A stretch of 64,000 nucleotides of DNA from Xylaria sp. FL1777 (lineage: Eukaryota > Ascomycota > Sordariomycetes > Xylariales > Xylariaceae). Positions 32,973 through 44,044 of the stretch are shown one piece after another. The notes beneath the pieces are model-generated. The model worked only from the letters and a program-made list of their open reading frames with translations. It did not search any database and was not told where the DNA came from. The translations under genes were made by a program, and so were the position numbers. Numbering within the stretch: position 1 is the first letter of the stretch; every line of letters begins with the position of its first letter. Location of the stretch: NCBI GenBank assembly GCA_022578965.1, contig MU400516.1, forward strand, positions 372,001 to 436,000. The letters run 5' to 3'.

Positions 32973-35900
32973 TCAATGTTTTTTGCTCTTCGCCCAGGTC
33001 TCAACGCGATTCATCATGCCGCGGAGGCCAATGCCCTTCTCGGAATTGGCCTCGAGCCAGACCTCCATGCGCTCGCGGATGCGCTTCAAGCTACGGTTAA
33101 CGGGCAAGCGCGTCTCGACCTCGCCCTCGACATGCGAGCCGGGGTTGAGCAGGACGTCGAAGCAGTCGGCCCAGATGTCCGTCTGCCAGTAGCGCTTGAG
33201 CGATTCGCGGATCTTGTACTTCCTGCCGGCGGCAGTCCCGAGACCGCCCTGGTCCGCGCGCACCGTCTCGATGTATTTGCCGAACAGGAGACAGTGCACG
33301 ATGCCCGCGAGCCCGTGGTAGTCGAGCTGCCAGGTCCAGGGGCGGCCCTCGCGCACCTCGGCGCAGTCTTCTTTGGTCGTCCTCCAGTCTGCGATGAACT
33401 GTACGTCTTTCTCGAAGGCGCGCATGTCGATCCCTCGGCCAAAGTCAATCAAGACTACGCCACGAGTTGACCAATTGCCCGAGCCATCCGCAAGCCACTG
33501 GTTCGAGAGTGCCTGTGCCTGCGGCTGGGACGGGGATGGGGAGGAAGAAGGGATTTCATCGAGCCGTAGTAGACAATTATCGGCCTTCAAGTCGCCATGT
33601 AGGATCTGCTTTGAATGCAGTGCTTCGACGGTGCGCAGCAGCTCAATCGTGAAGAACATAGCAAGCGTCTCATCCATGATGCCGGATGGCTGCTCACGGA
33701 AGAAATTGACGACAGAGAGCAAGGTAGGATAAGGATGGAAGGGCAAAAGCAGGAAGCACTCGTCCTGGTAAAGGTGCATTTCATGCGCTGCTGAGATTGA
33801 AGCTGTGGCGCGGTGTTGCGGACCCAGGCGATCGGCGGCAAGACGCATGATGAAGAATTCCCAAGCCGTAGGCGGTTGCTCCATCTTGAGTGCTTCCAGG
33901 GAGGCCCGATGTCGAGTTGCGAAGACGCCCTTGCCCATTTCGACGATGCCGTCCTCTTCATCGTTCTCCGGCGCCGAATTCTCAACGAGATATACAGGTG
34001 CAAACGCTCCGGAGCCAAGCTCGCGCCTCAGGGTATATTCGCCCAAGAGCTCGGGAAACTCGAGAATCACGGGACTCTGAATAGGGCCAGTCTTCTCATT
34101 GCTGCACTTGCTATTCCTGCCCACGGCCTTGGCAAATTTCCGAATTTCAGTTCCACGGTCACTCCTCTCATTACGATGATCGTAGAAGCCGGAGTATGAG
34201 CTAAGAGGTGGATGCATCTTGGCTAGGATCTCGTCCCTTATCCTGTTATCAACCGGGTTACATTGAGCTTCGTTGATAATAGGTCCCTTCGGTATTGTAG
34301 ATGAGACAGACGCTTTGGGTTTGGGCTGGGACTTGGACAGCTGGGGCTGAGCAAGCTTCACGGGTGAGCGAGTATCGTTTGAGATCTCTCTCAATGGGCT
34401 ACTGAGTGGTTCAAAATCTTCGTCGTCTTCGTCGTCTTCCTCCTCAGTTGTATCCAGAGTGTCTTTCTTGCAGGGGGTTTTCGTATAGTAGTTTGACTTG
34501 GCTTCCGTGAACATGCCAACTGAGGTTTCCGTTCGCTCCGTAATAGGGGTCATAAACGGTAGACGGTTGTTAGCCACCTCAGCCGGGTCCCTATACGGAC
34601 GTGTCGGTGGTTCGTAATCTTCAGGGGGTATTGGAATGAACCTAGTGCGAGCCTGCGGGGGGGAGTCCTCAGGTGTAGGTGGGAAATCGTCATCTCCTTC
34701 GTGGCCAGATTGTTGTATATCATGAGGATCGGCGAGATCTGATATCTGACTTTCACCATCTTCGCCATTTTCATCTTCATCCGCTCCATATTCACTCTCG
34801 CCGTCGACTTTTGGTATATGTTTTCGAGCAGTAAAGTCAGACCACTCGCTTACACTTCTGTCATCCGCAGTCTCATCATCACCGGCCTCACTTGTGCCGA
34901 TTTGCCGTGTTGTACCGGTACTCTCCGCGCCACTAGTATAGTCACCATCGGTCATATACTCATCTTCATCGCTTTGAATATCCTCATCAACTGCCTTGAG
35001 GGGAGCATTGAAAAGGTCGTATATCTCGTCTGTTGCAGCCCTAGTATGCATTGTCATGGTGGGCTCTGATGACACAGCTCTTTTCTTCTTGATTTTTGGC
35101 CCTGACGGAGAATCTAGGTTTGCTTTGACTGTGAAAATAAAGGCAGTTAGCAATTGGGAGTAGTGAGGCAGGTGCAAACCCAGCTCGGCGCATGAAAACA
35201 AAAATGGGTATATAGAATAACATCAAACAAACATGCAGTAGAGAATGTGGACGTACTAATTTGAGTCTCGTTAACTTCCATCATCTTCTTCTTCCTCCCC
35301 TTAGCTGGTTTAGGGTGGTGATCTTTAAACCCTCCGTTCTCATCGAGCGCCACGGTGTCCCTGTGAATTACTAATTTCTGCTCTACTACTCTGCTGAGAG
35401 CCTCTGCTCTTGGAGTATTCTCGTCTGCCATTTCATATTGACGGTCGACTAGGCTCTCATCATCCCAGCAGGCATCAAGCCAGCCTCGGTTAGCTGCCCA
35501 TAGCTCCTCGAAGCTCAACTCCGTACCTGGCTCCTCGGGAGTAGGATACACAGCTTCAAGGTTAACATAAATCCGCTCTCTTTTACCACTCTGAGGGTTG
35601 ACAATCACTTGGTGTTTTGAGGGAGCAATGACAATGTGAGACTCTGCTATTCTGGCCAATGACTGAAATACACAATTGCGCAACCGCCAACAATTAGTCC
35701 TATGATCATCAACACTCGGCCGTTGCCGGAATGGGGCAAGAATTAATTAGCTTACCGGATCCCTGAACACCGCCATCTTTGGTGCACTGCTCTTCTTCAC
35801 ACTCGTCTTCAACGTCTCTCCCACCCAGGGCTTGGCCTCCATCACGTTCTCCTTCTTGCGATCAGCGAGAGATCCAATCGTATCCCATCCTTTAGCCCCC

Positions 35901-36742
35901 TCTCCCGCGGACGACATGGCCGGCTGTGTCGAGCTTGCATCCGAGAAAATAGCAAGCTTCGACTTGCTAGGTTTCGAAGGCTGCCCGCCGACACCCATGT
36001 TTGGTCTAGGCGCCTGGGGATCCATTGGTTGCGCTGCCCCTGCAAATGGGTCGACCTTGGCAGCCAATGCCGGCCTTACGCTAGGCAAGGCAGGTGAGGA
36101 TGGCTCGTCTGCCGCATCCGGCTGCTGGGCGCGTCGCTTCTCGAACTCGCCAAACTTGCGGATAAGACGCTGCACAGGGCGCGCTTCTCGCTCTATACCA
36201 AGCTTATATACCTCTTCTGCCTGGTTCCAGCGGCCAGCACCTTCAAGCCAATCGGCGTATTCTTCGTAGAACAAGGCCAAGCTCTCGCCGATGCTGTGAC
36301 GAGAGAGAAAGACGAAAGTCTCTCTAGGGGAATCGGAGAAAAAGTGGATGTAATGCAGCCACAGCTTCAGATATCTAGGGTCGTTCTTGTACTGTGCCGA
36401 TCCTATAAATGTTTTTGTCGCGCGCTCTAGCAACGTGTGTAGTTGAGATTGGGGTGTTCCTTGAGCGGATGGGTACGCGTCAAAAGTCCACCGGACATAT
36501 CTGTCGAAGACATCGAGGGGGTCGTCAGATTCGGATAGAGCAGCAACTTCAGCCTCGTATTCAGCCCTGATGCATTCGTTGACGGATTTGGTGTCGGTCG
36601 GAGTTGGTGTTGACAGCTTATGCAGAGGCGAGGATGAGAAGACCTCGACAAGCTTCTTTGCTGATCGGCCCCCAGGTAGAGATTGTATGTTTTCTTTCTG
36701 GCCTTCGATGATATCGAAGTCAATGAGATCGCCGGCAGCCAT
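32973..36742 (-). CDS. bub1: Spindle-checkpoint kinase Bub1 (MadBub type)
   Basis: Three exons: 35756-36742, 35257-35662 and 32973-35128, giving 1,182 residues; introns are 93 and 128 nt. A KEN box (16-18, in 'QKENIQSLPGGR') precedes the TPR-like Mad3/Bub1 homology region (~45-200: 'DDPLDVFDRYVRWTFDAYP', 'RYLKLWLHYIHFFSD'). A second KEN lies at ~297-299 ('KKENVMEAKPW'). A GLEBS-like Bub3-binding motif follows ('TELSFEELWAANRG', ~376-389). The middle is acidic and disordered. The kinase domain (~828-1180) has GSGAFAPVYL (836-), the ATP lysine in LEALKM (~879), the Bub1-type HGDLKADN loop (~975) and DFGRG (~1026). It works at unattached kinetochores with Bub3. Having KEN boxes and an apparently active kinase in one protein matches the unsplit MadBub ancestor. 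Confidence 0.96.
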
Positions 36743-37458
36743 GATTCATGTGAAATTTGGGCGGTCTGCGCCGGAACGATTGTCGGTAGTGTTAGTTGTG
36801 GATTGAGGAAGAAGAGAAGCAGTCATGTGGAGTAGGTCGCATTAATCAATACCTAGATAATTGTTGACTGTTTTGGTTACATCCCACTATTGTTGCCCTG
36901 ACAACTCCTTTTGGCAGGGCATAGCGTGGCTTACGTAATGTAAGGTTGGCAGCTCCACAGCTCTTCTAGGTTACATGTTACTGCGTACGTAGAGTGCCTG
37001 CCGCGTACATACTACCCTAGGTACTTCTTAGTACACTGTAGGTAGGAGATACCTACATGTAGATACAGTATCTCCATATAAGTATCTGAAGTTTTTTTTA
37101 TCTTAAGAGAGGTACCTACTGTGTAGGTAATGATCCTCGTAACAGTATTCTTGGATTGTCTATTTCGCTAAGCCTTACATCCTACTAGTAAATTTAACGA
37201 GCGACGCTGAGCCTATCAACATCCAGTCTGCTTCTCGAAGTGACACATACGGCATTACTTTTTCAATATTTCATTATTACCGTAATATAACGTTCCGGCT
37301 GTCCTTAATATCAATAGATATAATGGCTGTTGAGGGAGTGTCATGATGAAATCCCCATTACCCAACACACGAGGTCAACGTACCAAGTCCCAGAGCTAAT
37401 TACTACGAACCCTAACCTCAAAGAACGAAGGGAGGGAGTGAGGGAGGAGAAGAAAAGA
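36743..37458. other. Intergenic region upstream of bub1
   Basis: About 715 bases between bub1 and the downstream-facing TENA gene, both on the minus strand. Around 37.0-37.13 kb it holds several palindromic GTACCTAC/GTAGGTAC strings and a CCCTAGGT near-palindrome. No coding frame is supported. Confidence 0.5.
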
Positions 37459-38241
37459 TTAGTCAGCGTTGTCTGATACAGTCACAGGCCAGAAGCCCTC
37501 CTCGAGAACAAAAACTTTCTTGATCATTGCCGCGGCTGTCACGAACCTAGCATCCGTATTATCCTCCCCTGAAAGACTCTCCGCATATTCATCCAAGCAT
37601 TCCTCGATCTCCTTGACGAAGTCCTGGAATGACTGCGAGGTCCAGTTAGGGATAAATTGCTTCCGTAGCGCACCGCCATCGAGATCTTTCTCGAAGTCTT
37701 GATCCTGGGAGGCCTGGCTCGCATAGCTCCAGGCAGTTAGGTAAGCTTTTTCCGTCGCCCAAAGGACAACTAGCCCATCGAACAAGGTCCTCGGCGACTC
37801 TTCTTGCGGTGCAGTTGCGAACGAGTCGAACAACTTGATGTAGCCCTTGGTTGTAGTATTAGGACCAAAGGTATGTTCGCCGGGCCCGGCGGCTATCAAG
37901 TTAAGATCGTAGTTATCTGCTGTCTCCTCGAAGAATCGCAACTCACGCATAATACCAGCCAAGCATCCTTGCAGCAGCGTGAGGATTCGCCATTGTAAAG
38001 TCGCGCTCGTGCCTTTCGCATCAATCTCGATGGGGAGCTGGGTGCGGGAAATCAAACCACCGATGAACCGGACATATGCTTGAGCATACAATCTGTCTTG
38101 TGAAAGCCACTCGCTGACAGTCTCACGAGGGAGGCGACCTTGGCCTCCCAGTCGGAGGAACGGTGACTGTGTCGCTCGTTGGTAAAGGTCGGCTATCTGG
38201 GAGTCAACCAGCAAACTCTCTGTCAATGATTGATTGTCCAT
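37459..38241 (-). CDS. TENA/THI-4 family (heme-oxygenase-fold) protein
   Basis: A single exon of 260 residues from ATG at 38241. The all-helical TENA/THI-4/PqqC fold is recognised by the N-terminal 'DLYQRATQSPFLRLGGQGRL', the 'WLSQDRLYAQAYVRFIGGLI' helix, the central 'GIMRELRFFEETADNYDLNL', and the late 'LFDGLVVLWATEKAYLTAWSYA' helix with its conserved W-x-x-E-x-x-Y pattern. Bacterial TenA hydrolyses aminopyrimidines in thiamine salvage. The stand-alone fungal members of this superfamily are mostly uncharacterised, so a thiamine role is only an inference. Length and motif order fit the family. No intron is needed. Confidence 0.88.
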   Translation of the reverse strand: MDNQSLTESLLVDSQIADLYQRATQSPFLRLGGQGRLPRETVSEWLSQDRLYAQAYVRFIGGLISRTQLPIEIDAKGTSATLQWRILTLLQGCLAGIMRELRFFEETADNYDLNLIAAGPGEHTFGPNTTTKGYIKLFDSFATAPQEESPRTLFDGLVVLWATEKAYLTAWSYASQASQDQDFEKDLDGGALRKQFIPNWTSQSFQDFVKEIEECLDEYAESLSGEDNTDARFVTAAAMIKKVFVLEEGFWPVTVSDNAD

Positions 38242-38891
38242 GGCAGGTCCGAGTTTACGCTAAAAGATTCGTATTAATACAAATCTTAAGAAAGAATACA
38301 ACGGTACTTAACTCAAGGGGATATCAGTACCTTGATGGTGACTGGGAAATAATTGTAGCGCAAGGAAGCTGCATTAATTCTGGGCAAGGAGGGGTCAATC
38401 ACAAAGCTTCGGAGGCAATGAGGACTAGGAATGACGACCTTTTTTTCCACTTAACCCTCCCTACACATATCGGCCCAACCAAAAATACAGGCAGTACAAC
38501 TTGACGTAATAGCAGGCTCATTTTAACCTACACCGCGCAGTGTATGCAATTCATTTGTGTACATAATCAGCACTTCTAAATCGCAATTGGAACACTGATG
38601 AATGTGAGTTGACGAACATGTCAAATGCTAATAAGCCGAGATCGATAGGATTCAGACGCAAATTTTTTTGAACATTCAAAGATCGAAAGACGCCATCACA
38701 TCCTTTTGCAATATCATTACAGAATGGCCCGTTCGACCCAGTAGACCTGTCCTACCATTGAGTTATAGTAGAATACACGCATTCCCATGCAAATATCGAG
38801 CAAAGCTCGCCTCGGTTCCCTACAGTCATTGCCACCAGAGGTCAAATTGTATAACCAACTTGACCAAAATGCGGGATTGGTCATGCCCTTC
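38242..38891. other. Intergenic region between TENA gene and U2AF
   Basis: About 650 bases holding the TENA promoter and the U2AF 3' end. No gene is supported. A faint tRNA-like string at 38.72-38.77 kb was examined and rejected. Confidence 0.5.
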
Positions 38892-40804
38892 CTACCATGC
38901 TGCGACCTCGAAGTTTTCCTAAGAGCATGTTAGAAAGTGCCCGCAATGGCGGTGTTCAAGCGAAGGCCTACCTCGGGGAAATAGGTTGTAACGACGGTTC
39001 TGTCGGCAAATTTTCTTCCTGCCAATGCTTGAAGTGCCTTTTTGGCTGAGTCTGTGGTGTCGAACTTGACGAAGATTTTACCAACACCTGCGGATTGTCG
39101 ACTGCCTCCAATTGGCCTCGGCACCTTCATTGCCACGATCTTACCGTATTTGGCACACTCTCCTTCCACATCCTCACAGATTTCTACTTGGTCAGCTACA
39201 TCAGCCTGCAAGGATATTTCAGAATCTTACCTTCATAATCGTCATTGTCTAATAGCTCTTCTGGCGTTACCATGTTGAGCAGCTGTACTACGCGGCTTAT
39301 CTCCGAGTCGTTGGAAGCAGTTGTACCAGCAAGCATGGACATGGCATTGACACCCATCTCAACACCAGACACTTGGGTGATACCAATACTTGCCTTTTGA
39401 ACCTTGAGGTTCTTTTCGCCGATGACCATACCATTCAGTCCCTGTACGGCAATGTCTGTGATAGAAGGGTCGACAAATTCGCAAAATGCAATTCCCTGGC
39501 AGTTGTTAGATTAAACACGGAACTATAGAGGATGCTATCGACTTACGCGAGACTCTTCGGTGCCATTGTCTTTCACGAGGACGAACGCTTTCAGTTCTCC
39601 AAATGCTACCAGAAGTTCGATGACCTGCTCGTCCGCAAGATACGGGGGAATATTTGAGATACTGATCTTGTTAGGGGTATCCACCACTACTTTTGATACA
39701 ACTCCGGGCTCATAAGGTGTGTCTTCTGCCACAGCTGGGACAATGTAATCCTTCGGTCGTTTAATATGGAGTCCGGCAGAAGCCGCTCCGTTCATTGCAT
39801 CATCTGCTTCCATAGATATGCCGTCCAGTGCTAAGGCAACTGTAGCTTCGGAGGCGTGTCTGAATTCGAGTAAGGCAAAGGAGTGATCCTTCGAAATCTG
39901 GCATAGAACACAAGGATCGGTACTCTCGATCACGTTGAGACCGTTCAACTGGATGTTAAAGAAGCCGATGACACTATCATCGGTGGAGCCTGGTGGGAGG
40001 TTAGAAACCAATAATCTCTTACTTTGTCGAGAATTGCCTGGTTTCAATGCTGCACTGTTAACAGCACCACCTGGGTGGTTCATGAAAGCCTGGAGCCTTG
40101 TGGGATCCATAGGTTGCTGTCGCGGTGCGCCCGGTAGCGGGAACATGCCCGACAGCTTTGCTTGCTCAGCCGTGACGTTGTCGTAGCCAGGAGGCTTAAT
40201 ATCCCACTGGGTCATACGACGCTTCCGCTCGAGGACAGGGATGACATCGGTAAGATCTGGTGTGGGCTCGCGCTTCTTTGGAGGGGAGGCGCTACGACCA
40301 CGGCGATTTTGCGCAAAAAGATCCTCATCGCGATCTCTGCCACCACGGTCTCGCCGGTCGCCACCAGCGCGGCGGTCGTCTCCATATCCGTCACGCTCCC
40401 GACGAGGCGGCCGGGGCGCATCCTCACGGCGATGTTCTCTCCTAGCACCCCGGTCGCGGTCCCAGTCTCGCTCTCGATCTCTACGGTCCCGGCCGGCGCC
40501 TCCATATCGATCTTCGCGCTCGCGGTCTCGGTGGCTTCGACTTGAAGCATAAGCGTCCTCATCACGGTGGGAGCGTCGTGGTGATCTGCTGCGTCTTCGC
40601 TCACGTCGATCACCGCGATCACCGCGGTCACCTCGATCCCGTCGATCATCGCGAGAAGCGTAGTCGCGAGAAGCGCCAAGGCGGCCATCTGCGATTGATC
40701 AGTCAGTCAGCGATTGGGCCTGATATTGCAGCAATGGGCGCGGTTAAGACGTGATTGAGAGGCTAGATGCACTCACCTCGCGCAGAGTAGCTGTCTGCGT
40801 TCAT
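38892..40804 (-). CDS. U2AF2: Splicing factor U2AF large subunit
   Basis: Five exons: 40777-40804, 39547-40688, 39231-39495, 38972-39183 and 38892-38918, giving 557 residues. Introns are 88, 51, 47 and 53 nt. Residues 10-140 are an RS/RD-rich domain. W171 in 'MTQWDIKPPGYDNVTAEQAK' is the ligand tryptophan for the small subunit (ULM). RRM1 starts near 234 ('SKRLLVSNLPPG'), RRM2 near 345 ('NKISISNIPPYLADEQV'), and the C-terminal UHM-type RRM3 covers ~465-557 ('EEICEDVEGECAKYGKIV', ending ENFEVAAW). The protein binds polypyrimidine tracts and recruits U2 snRNP to 3' splice sites. The first exon has 28 nt and the last 27 nt; both are required by family conservation. Confidence 0.95.
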
Positions 40805-41332
40805 GGCGACGCAGATGCTGAGCTGAATAGGGATGAACGGCGCCGCAAGAAACAAAAGGCACTTCGTTAGTTAAAGTAGATGTGGCGGCAATACCAGAAT
40901 TGCTGATAAGAGCTTATGAAGGGATGCAGAGCTCCTTACAGAGCCGCGTTGCAAGATCGACCGCGAGGCTGGAGAATTTAGAAATTTTGGTTGGACGGAG
41001 AACTAAAAACAAGCCCAAACCAGCACTCTCGCCGGAGTACAGTACCTAATTGTAAGTACCTAGGTAGGTATGGCACTGAGTATGCGTATGTAGGTCACTA
41101 GCATTAGTGGAGCTACGGACCAATCACGCGCTAGCGCCACTTGCCCCTTTAGGATTTGTACACTACCTAAGTATAGGTACTACTATACTACTATAGGTAC
41201 AGCTTCAGCCCCTTACACTTTTCCAATTCACAGTTCTTCCTGGTAATCATCACGACGTGAACACTATCCCATGAGCCTCTTCTCTTTTACACAGCTTTTT
41301 GTCTTCAGTGAAGTTCACCCATATGCTCTGCA
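40805..41332. promoter_or_regulatory. Divergent promoter region between U2AF and OGG1
   Basis: The start codons of U2AF (minus) and OGG1 (plus) are 528 bases apart and face away from each other, so this segment must contain both promoters. It has GTAAGTACCTAGGTAGGT at ~41.05 kb (palindrome at 41058) and several TACTATA strings near 41.18 kb. No TATA box or initiator can be assigned with confidence. Confidence 0.6.
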
Positions 41333-41355
41333 ATGCCACCCTTCCGCGTGTCTGA
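41323..41355 (+). promoter_or_regulatory. Short upstream ORF overlapping the OGG1 start
   Basis: An ATG ten bases before the OGG1 start codon opens a different frame of ten codons and ends at TGA inside OGG1. If the transcript includes it, ribosomes starting there would bypass the OGG1 ATG, so it could lower translation. Whether the mRNA reaches this far upstream is unknown. Confidence 0.45.
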
Positions 41356-42656
41356 GTGGCGCAAGCTCCCTCTCAGTTTGACTGAACTCTGCATTGATAC
41401 AACCCTTCGCTGTGGACAGTCTTTTCGATGGCAGAAGATTAATGATGAATGGTAGACGATTAAATCCAATAGTCTCTTGTTTTAAATTTTGTCGTTCTGA
41501 CCACTCCATCGTAGGAACTGTGTGCTGCACGGCCGCCTTTTATCATTGAGACAAGATGAATCATGTTTACATTATAAGGCAACTTGGCCGAAGAACAATT
41601 TGAGTCCACGCAAGCCTGCCGTCTCGCCAAGGGAGACAGACGATCTAGATATTCAGCAAGGAGATGATACGGAGGCTCTCATCAGACATTATTTTAGTCT
41701 AAAACATGATTTGGCAGCCCTGTATGACCAGTGGTCTGAGTCGGATCCTAACTTCAAAAAGAAAGCACCGAAATTCACCGGAATTCGCATTCTTAGCCAA
41801 GATGCATGGGAGACTCTCATAGCCTTCATTTGCAGCAGCAACAATCATATCTCGCGCATCTCACAGATGGTATGAACACCCACGCCTTGTATTCGTTGGA
41901 GTGCTAATGCCTTAATAGGTTCATAAACTTTGTGTGCATTATGGTCCTCTAGTAGGATATATAGGAGAAGAACCCTTCCACGATTTCCCATCTCCCCAAG
42001 CCTTGGCTGGGAAGAAGGTCGAATCCCACCTGAGAGAGCTTGGTTTCGGGTATCGCGCCAAGTATATCGCTGAAACAGCCATAATGGTGTCTATGCAAAA
42101 ACCAGAAGGGTGGCTGGAAAGCTTAACGAACTCAGAAAATCCTAGATGGGCGCCAAATCACATTGCGGCTCGGCAAGAACCCATAACATACAAGCAAGCC
42201 CATGAAGAACTCCTATTCCTCTCCGGCGTTGGACCCAAAGTAGCGGACTGCGTATGCTTAATGGGTCTAGGTTGGAGTGAGGCTGTACCGGTCGACACAC
42301 ATGTGTGGCAGATCGCACAGCGTGATTATCGGTTTGGGAAAACTAAAACCAAGACGTTTTCCAAAGCTATGTACGACTCGGTTGGTGACCACTTTCGCCA
42401 AATATGGGGCCCACAAGCCGGATGGGCTCAGTCAGTTTTGTTCACGGCGAACCTAAAGTCATTTTCTGAACAAGCAGCCGCAAACCCCAAAACAGCCGAC
42501 ATCACCGTTGAGGTCAAACAAGAAATAAAGAGTGATTCGTCGCTCAGAACCAGAAAACGCCAGACCACAACTATTGTGGAGCAAATCAAGGTGGAAAATG
42601 ACGAGCCCTCGGATGTCAAAATTAACGGCAGGAAGAGGAGAAAGACTCGGAGATGA
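41333..42656 (+). CDS. ogg1: 8-oxoguanine DNA glycosylase/AP lyase Ogg1
   Basis: Three exons: 41333-41451, 41515-41869 and 41919-42656, giving 403 residues; introns are 63 and 49 nt. The N-terminal OGG domain begins 'FRVSEWRKLPLSLTELCID' and includes 'LRCGQSFRW'. The conserved 'WETLIAFICSSNNHISRISQM' precedes the helix-hairpin-helix 'LFLSGVGPKVADCVCLMGLG', with catalytic Lys265 and Asp284 (VPVDTHVW). Their 19-residue spacing matches human K249 and D268. 'AQRDYRF' and 'FGPQ'-like 'WGPQAGWAQSVLF' complete the fold. The C-terminus is a basic tail (GRKRRKTRR), a likely nuclear signal. The enzyme removes 8-oxoG paired with C and produces abasic sites that Apn1 can process. It is convergent with the SDR gene, with stops 116 bases apart. 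Confidence 0.96.
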
Positions 42657-42772
42657 GACTATCAATTATCTCGTTGTACAGAATAACTATTGTATACTAA
42701 CTCTCATTCGTAAATATAGAGGGGTGTCCCGGTACCTTCGATCAGTGTGATACACTACCAATGCCCTCCTAG

Positions 42773-44044
42773 CTAATCTTTCACGAGGCCAACAAATTCC
42801 ACGGACATTTCATATAGCTTCTTGGCGTCATCCTCGTTGTACGCCCAAGGAGCATGGCCAGGACCTATTACATCTCCTCCTTCTACAAGTCCCTCGCTCA
42901 CTTGAGTTTCCTCCAGATATCTACCGCCCTTGCCCTCGAGGTCTCGGCTCACAGCAGCCCACACCGACGTAGCAGCGCCCTGTTGCGTATTCTGCATATA
43001 CCTTCAAACGTGTCAGTCAGCAGTCTCCTTCCTAGGCATGATATAAGTTGCTGAGGGAATTTCCAGTGCTTCGACATGTGAAACAGCTGAGAACGTGATC
43101 TCCTTCTGTCATTTCCATGCTCCCAGGAATGAATGCCTAAACTTGGGAGGGAGAAGGGTTTCCCATGTCACTCACTTTAAGGTGTGCATAGGACCGTTCT
43201 TAAGGATCACCATGTAGTCACGGAGATTCGGCCTCTGCAGCCCCGTACGGATACCTCCCGGGTGCACGCTCCAGCTATGTAAACCTTGCGATCCATATCG
43301 TCTCTCGATCTCGTTGGCCATGTATCTATGTATTCGAGGTCAAATCAGTTTCTAGATCAAGACAAAGCAATATAAGATTCATTTCTGCCTCGGAGGCATA
43401 GGGCTAGCTACTTACACATTCGCGAGTTTGCTCTGGCCATAAGCCGCAACCCCGTCGTATTTCCGGCTCTCGAAGTTTATGTCGTCGAAGTTGAACGGAG
43501 CCGTCCGATGCGCCGTCGACGAGACCGCCACGACGCGCGACTGGAACTGGGGCGTCGATGAGCGCAGGAGCGTCGGCTTGAGCAGCTCGAACAAGAGGAA
43601 GTGCGAGAAGTGGTTCGTGGCCATGTGCACTTCGAATCCATCCTGCGTCCGGCCTTCGGGCACGAGTCTCACACCCGCGTTTGCAATCAAGACGTTGAGA
43701 GTCTTGCTCTTCGCTAAGAATTCGTCTGCGCAGGCGCGCACGCTAGCGAGGGACTCGAGGTCGAGCTTCAAGAGGTGAACCTTCTTGCCGTCGTCTAGGA
43801 TATCCCCAAGCGCTATCTTAGCTTTCTCGAGGTTGCGCGCTGTCAGGAATAATGTTGCGCCTGTGGCCTTGAGCGCTCGTGCCGTCTCGATGCCGAGACC
43901 TGATGAACACCCTGTGATGAGAATCACTTTGTCGCTCAAGGAACCATCCTCACGCTGCTCATCCTTGATGATTTGCAGTGCTGTTGGTCGTGCATCGCCC
44001 GGTCCTTTGGGGTTCCTGTGCGCTGTTCTATAGCGACCTTCCAT
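42773..44044 (-). CDS. Short-chain dehydrogenase/reductase (retinol-dehydrogenase-like)
   Basis: Three exons: 43416-44044, 43176-43325 and 42773-43001, giving 335 residues; introns are 90 and 174 nt. The Rossmann motif TGCSSGLG sits at 44-51, the NAG motif in 'NVLIANAGV', the active serine in 'VVAVSSTAHR', and the catalytic YGQSK pair at Y202 and K206. 'SVHPGGIRTGLQR' follows, and 'QGAATSVWAAV' is typical of the WW-domain-oxidoreductase/retinol-dehydrogenase-like SDRs. The basic residues in the Rossmann region suggest NADP(H), which is an inference. The substrate is unknown. The 174-nt second intron is longer than its neighbours', but both splice sites are good and the joined frame matches the family. 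Confidence 0.92.

Noticed and set aside
32976..33470. 164-codon plus-strand frame
   Set aside because: It is antisense to the BUB1 kinase domain and reflects GC-rich codon use of that gene.
38720..38775. tRNA-like string on the minus strand (TAACTCAATGG, GGTCGAACGGG)
   Set aside because: It has poor matches to the A and B boxes, is too short for a cloverleaf, and has no acceptor stem pairing.
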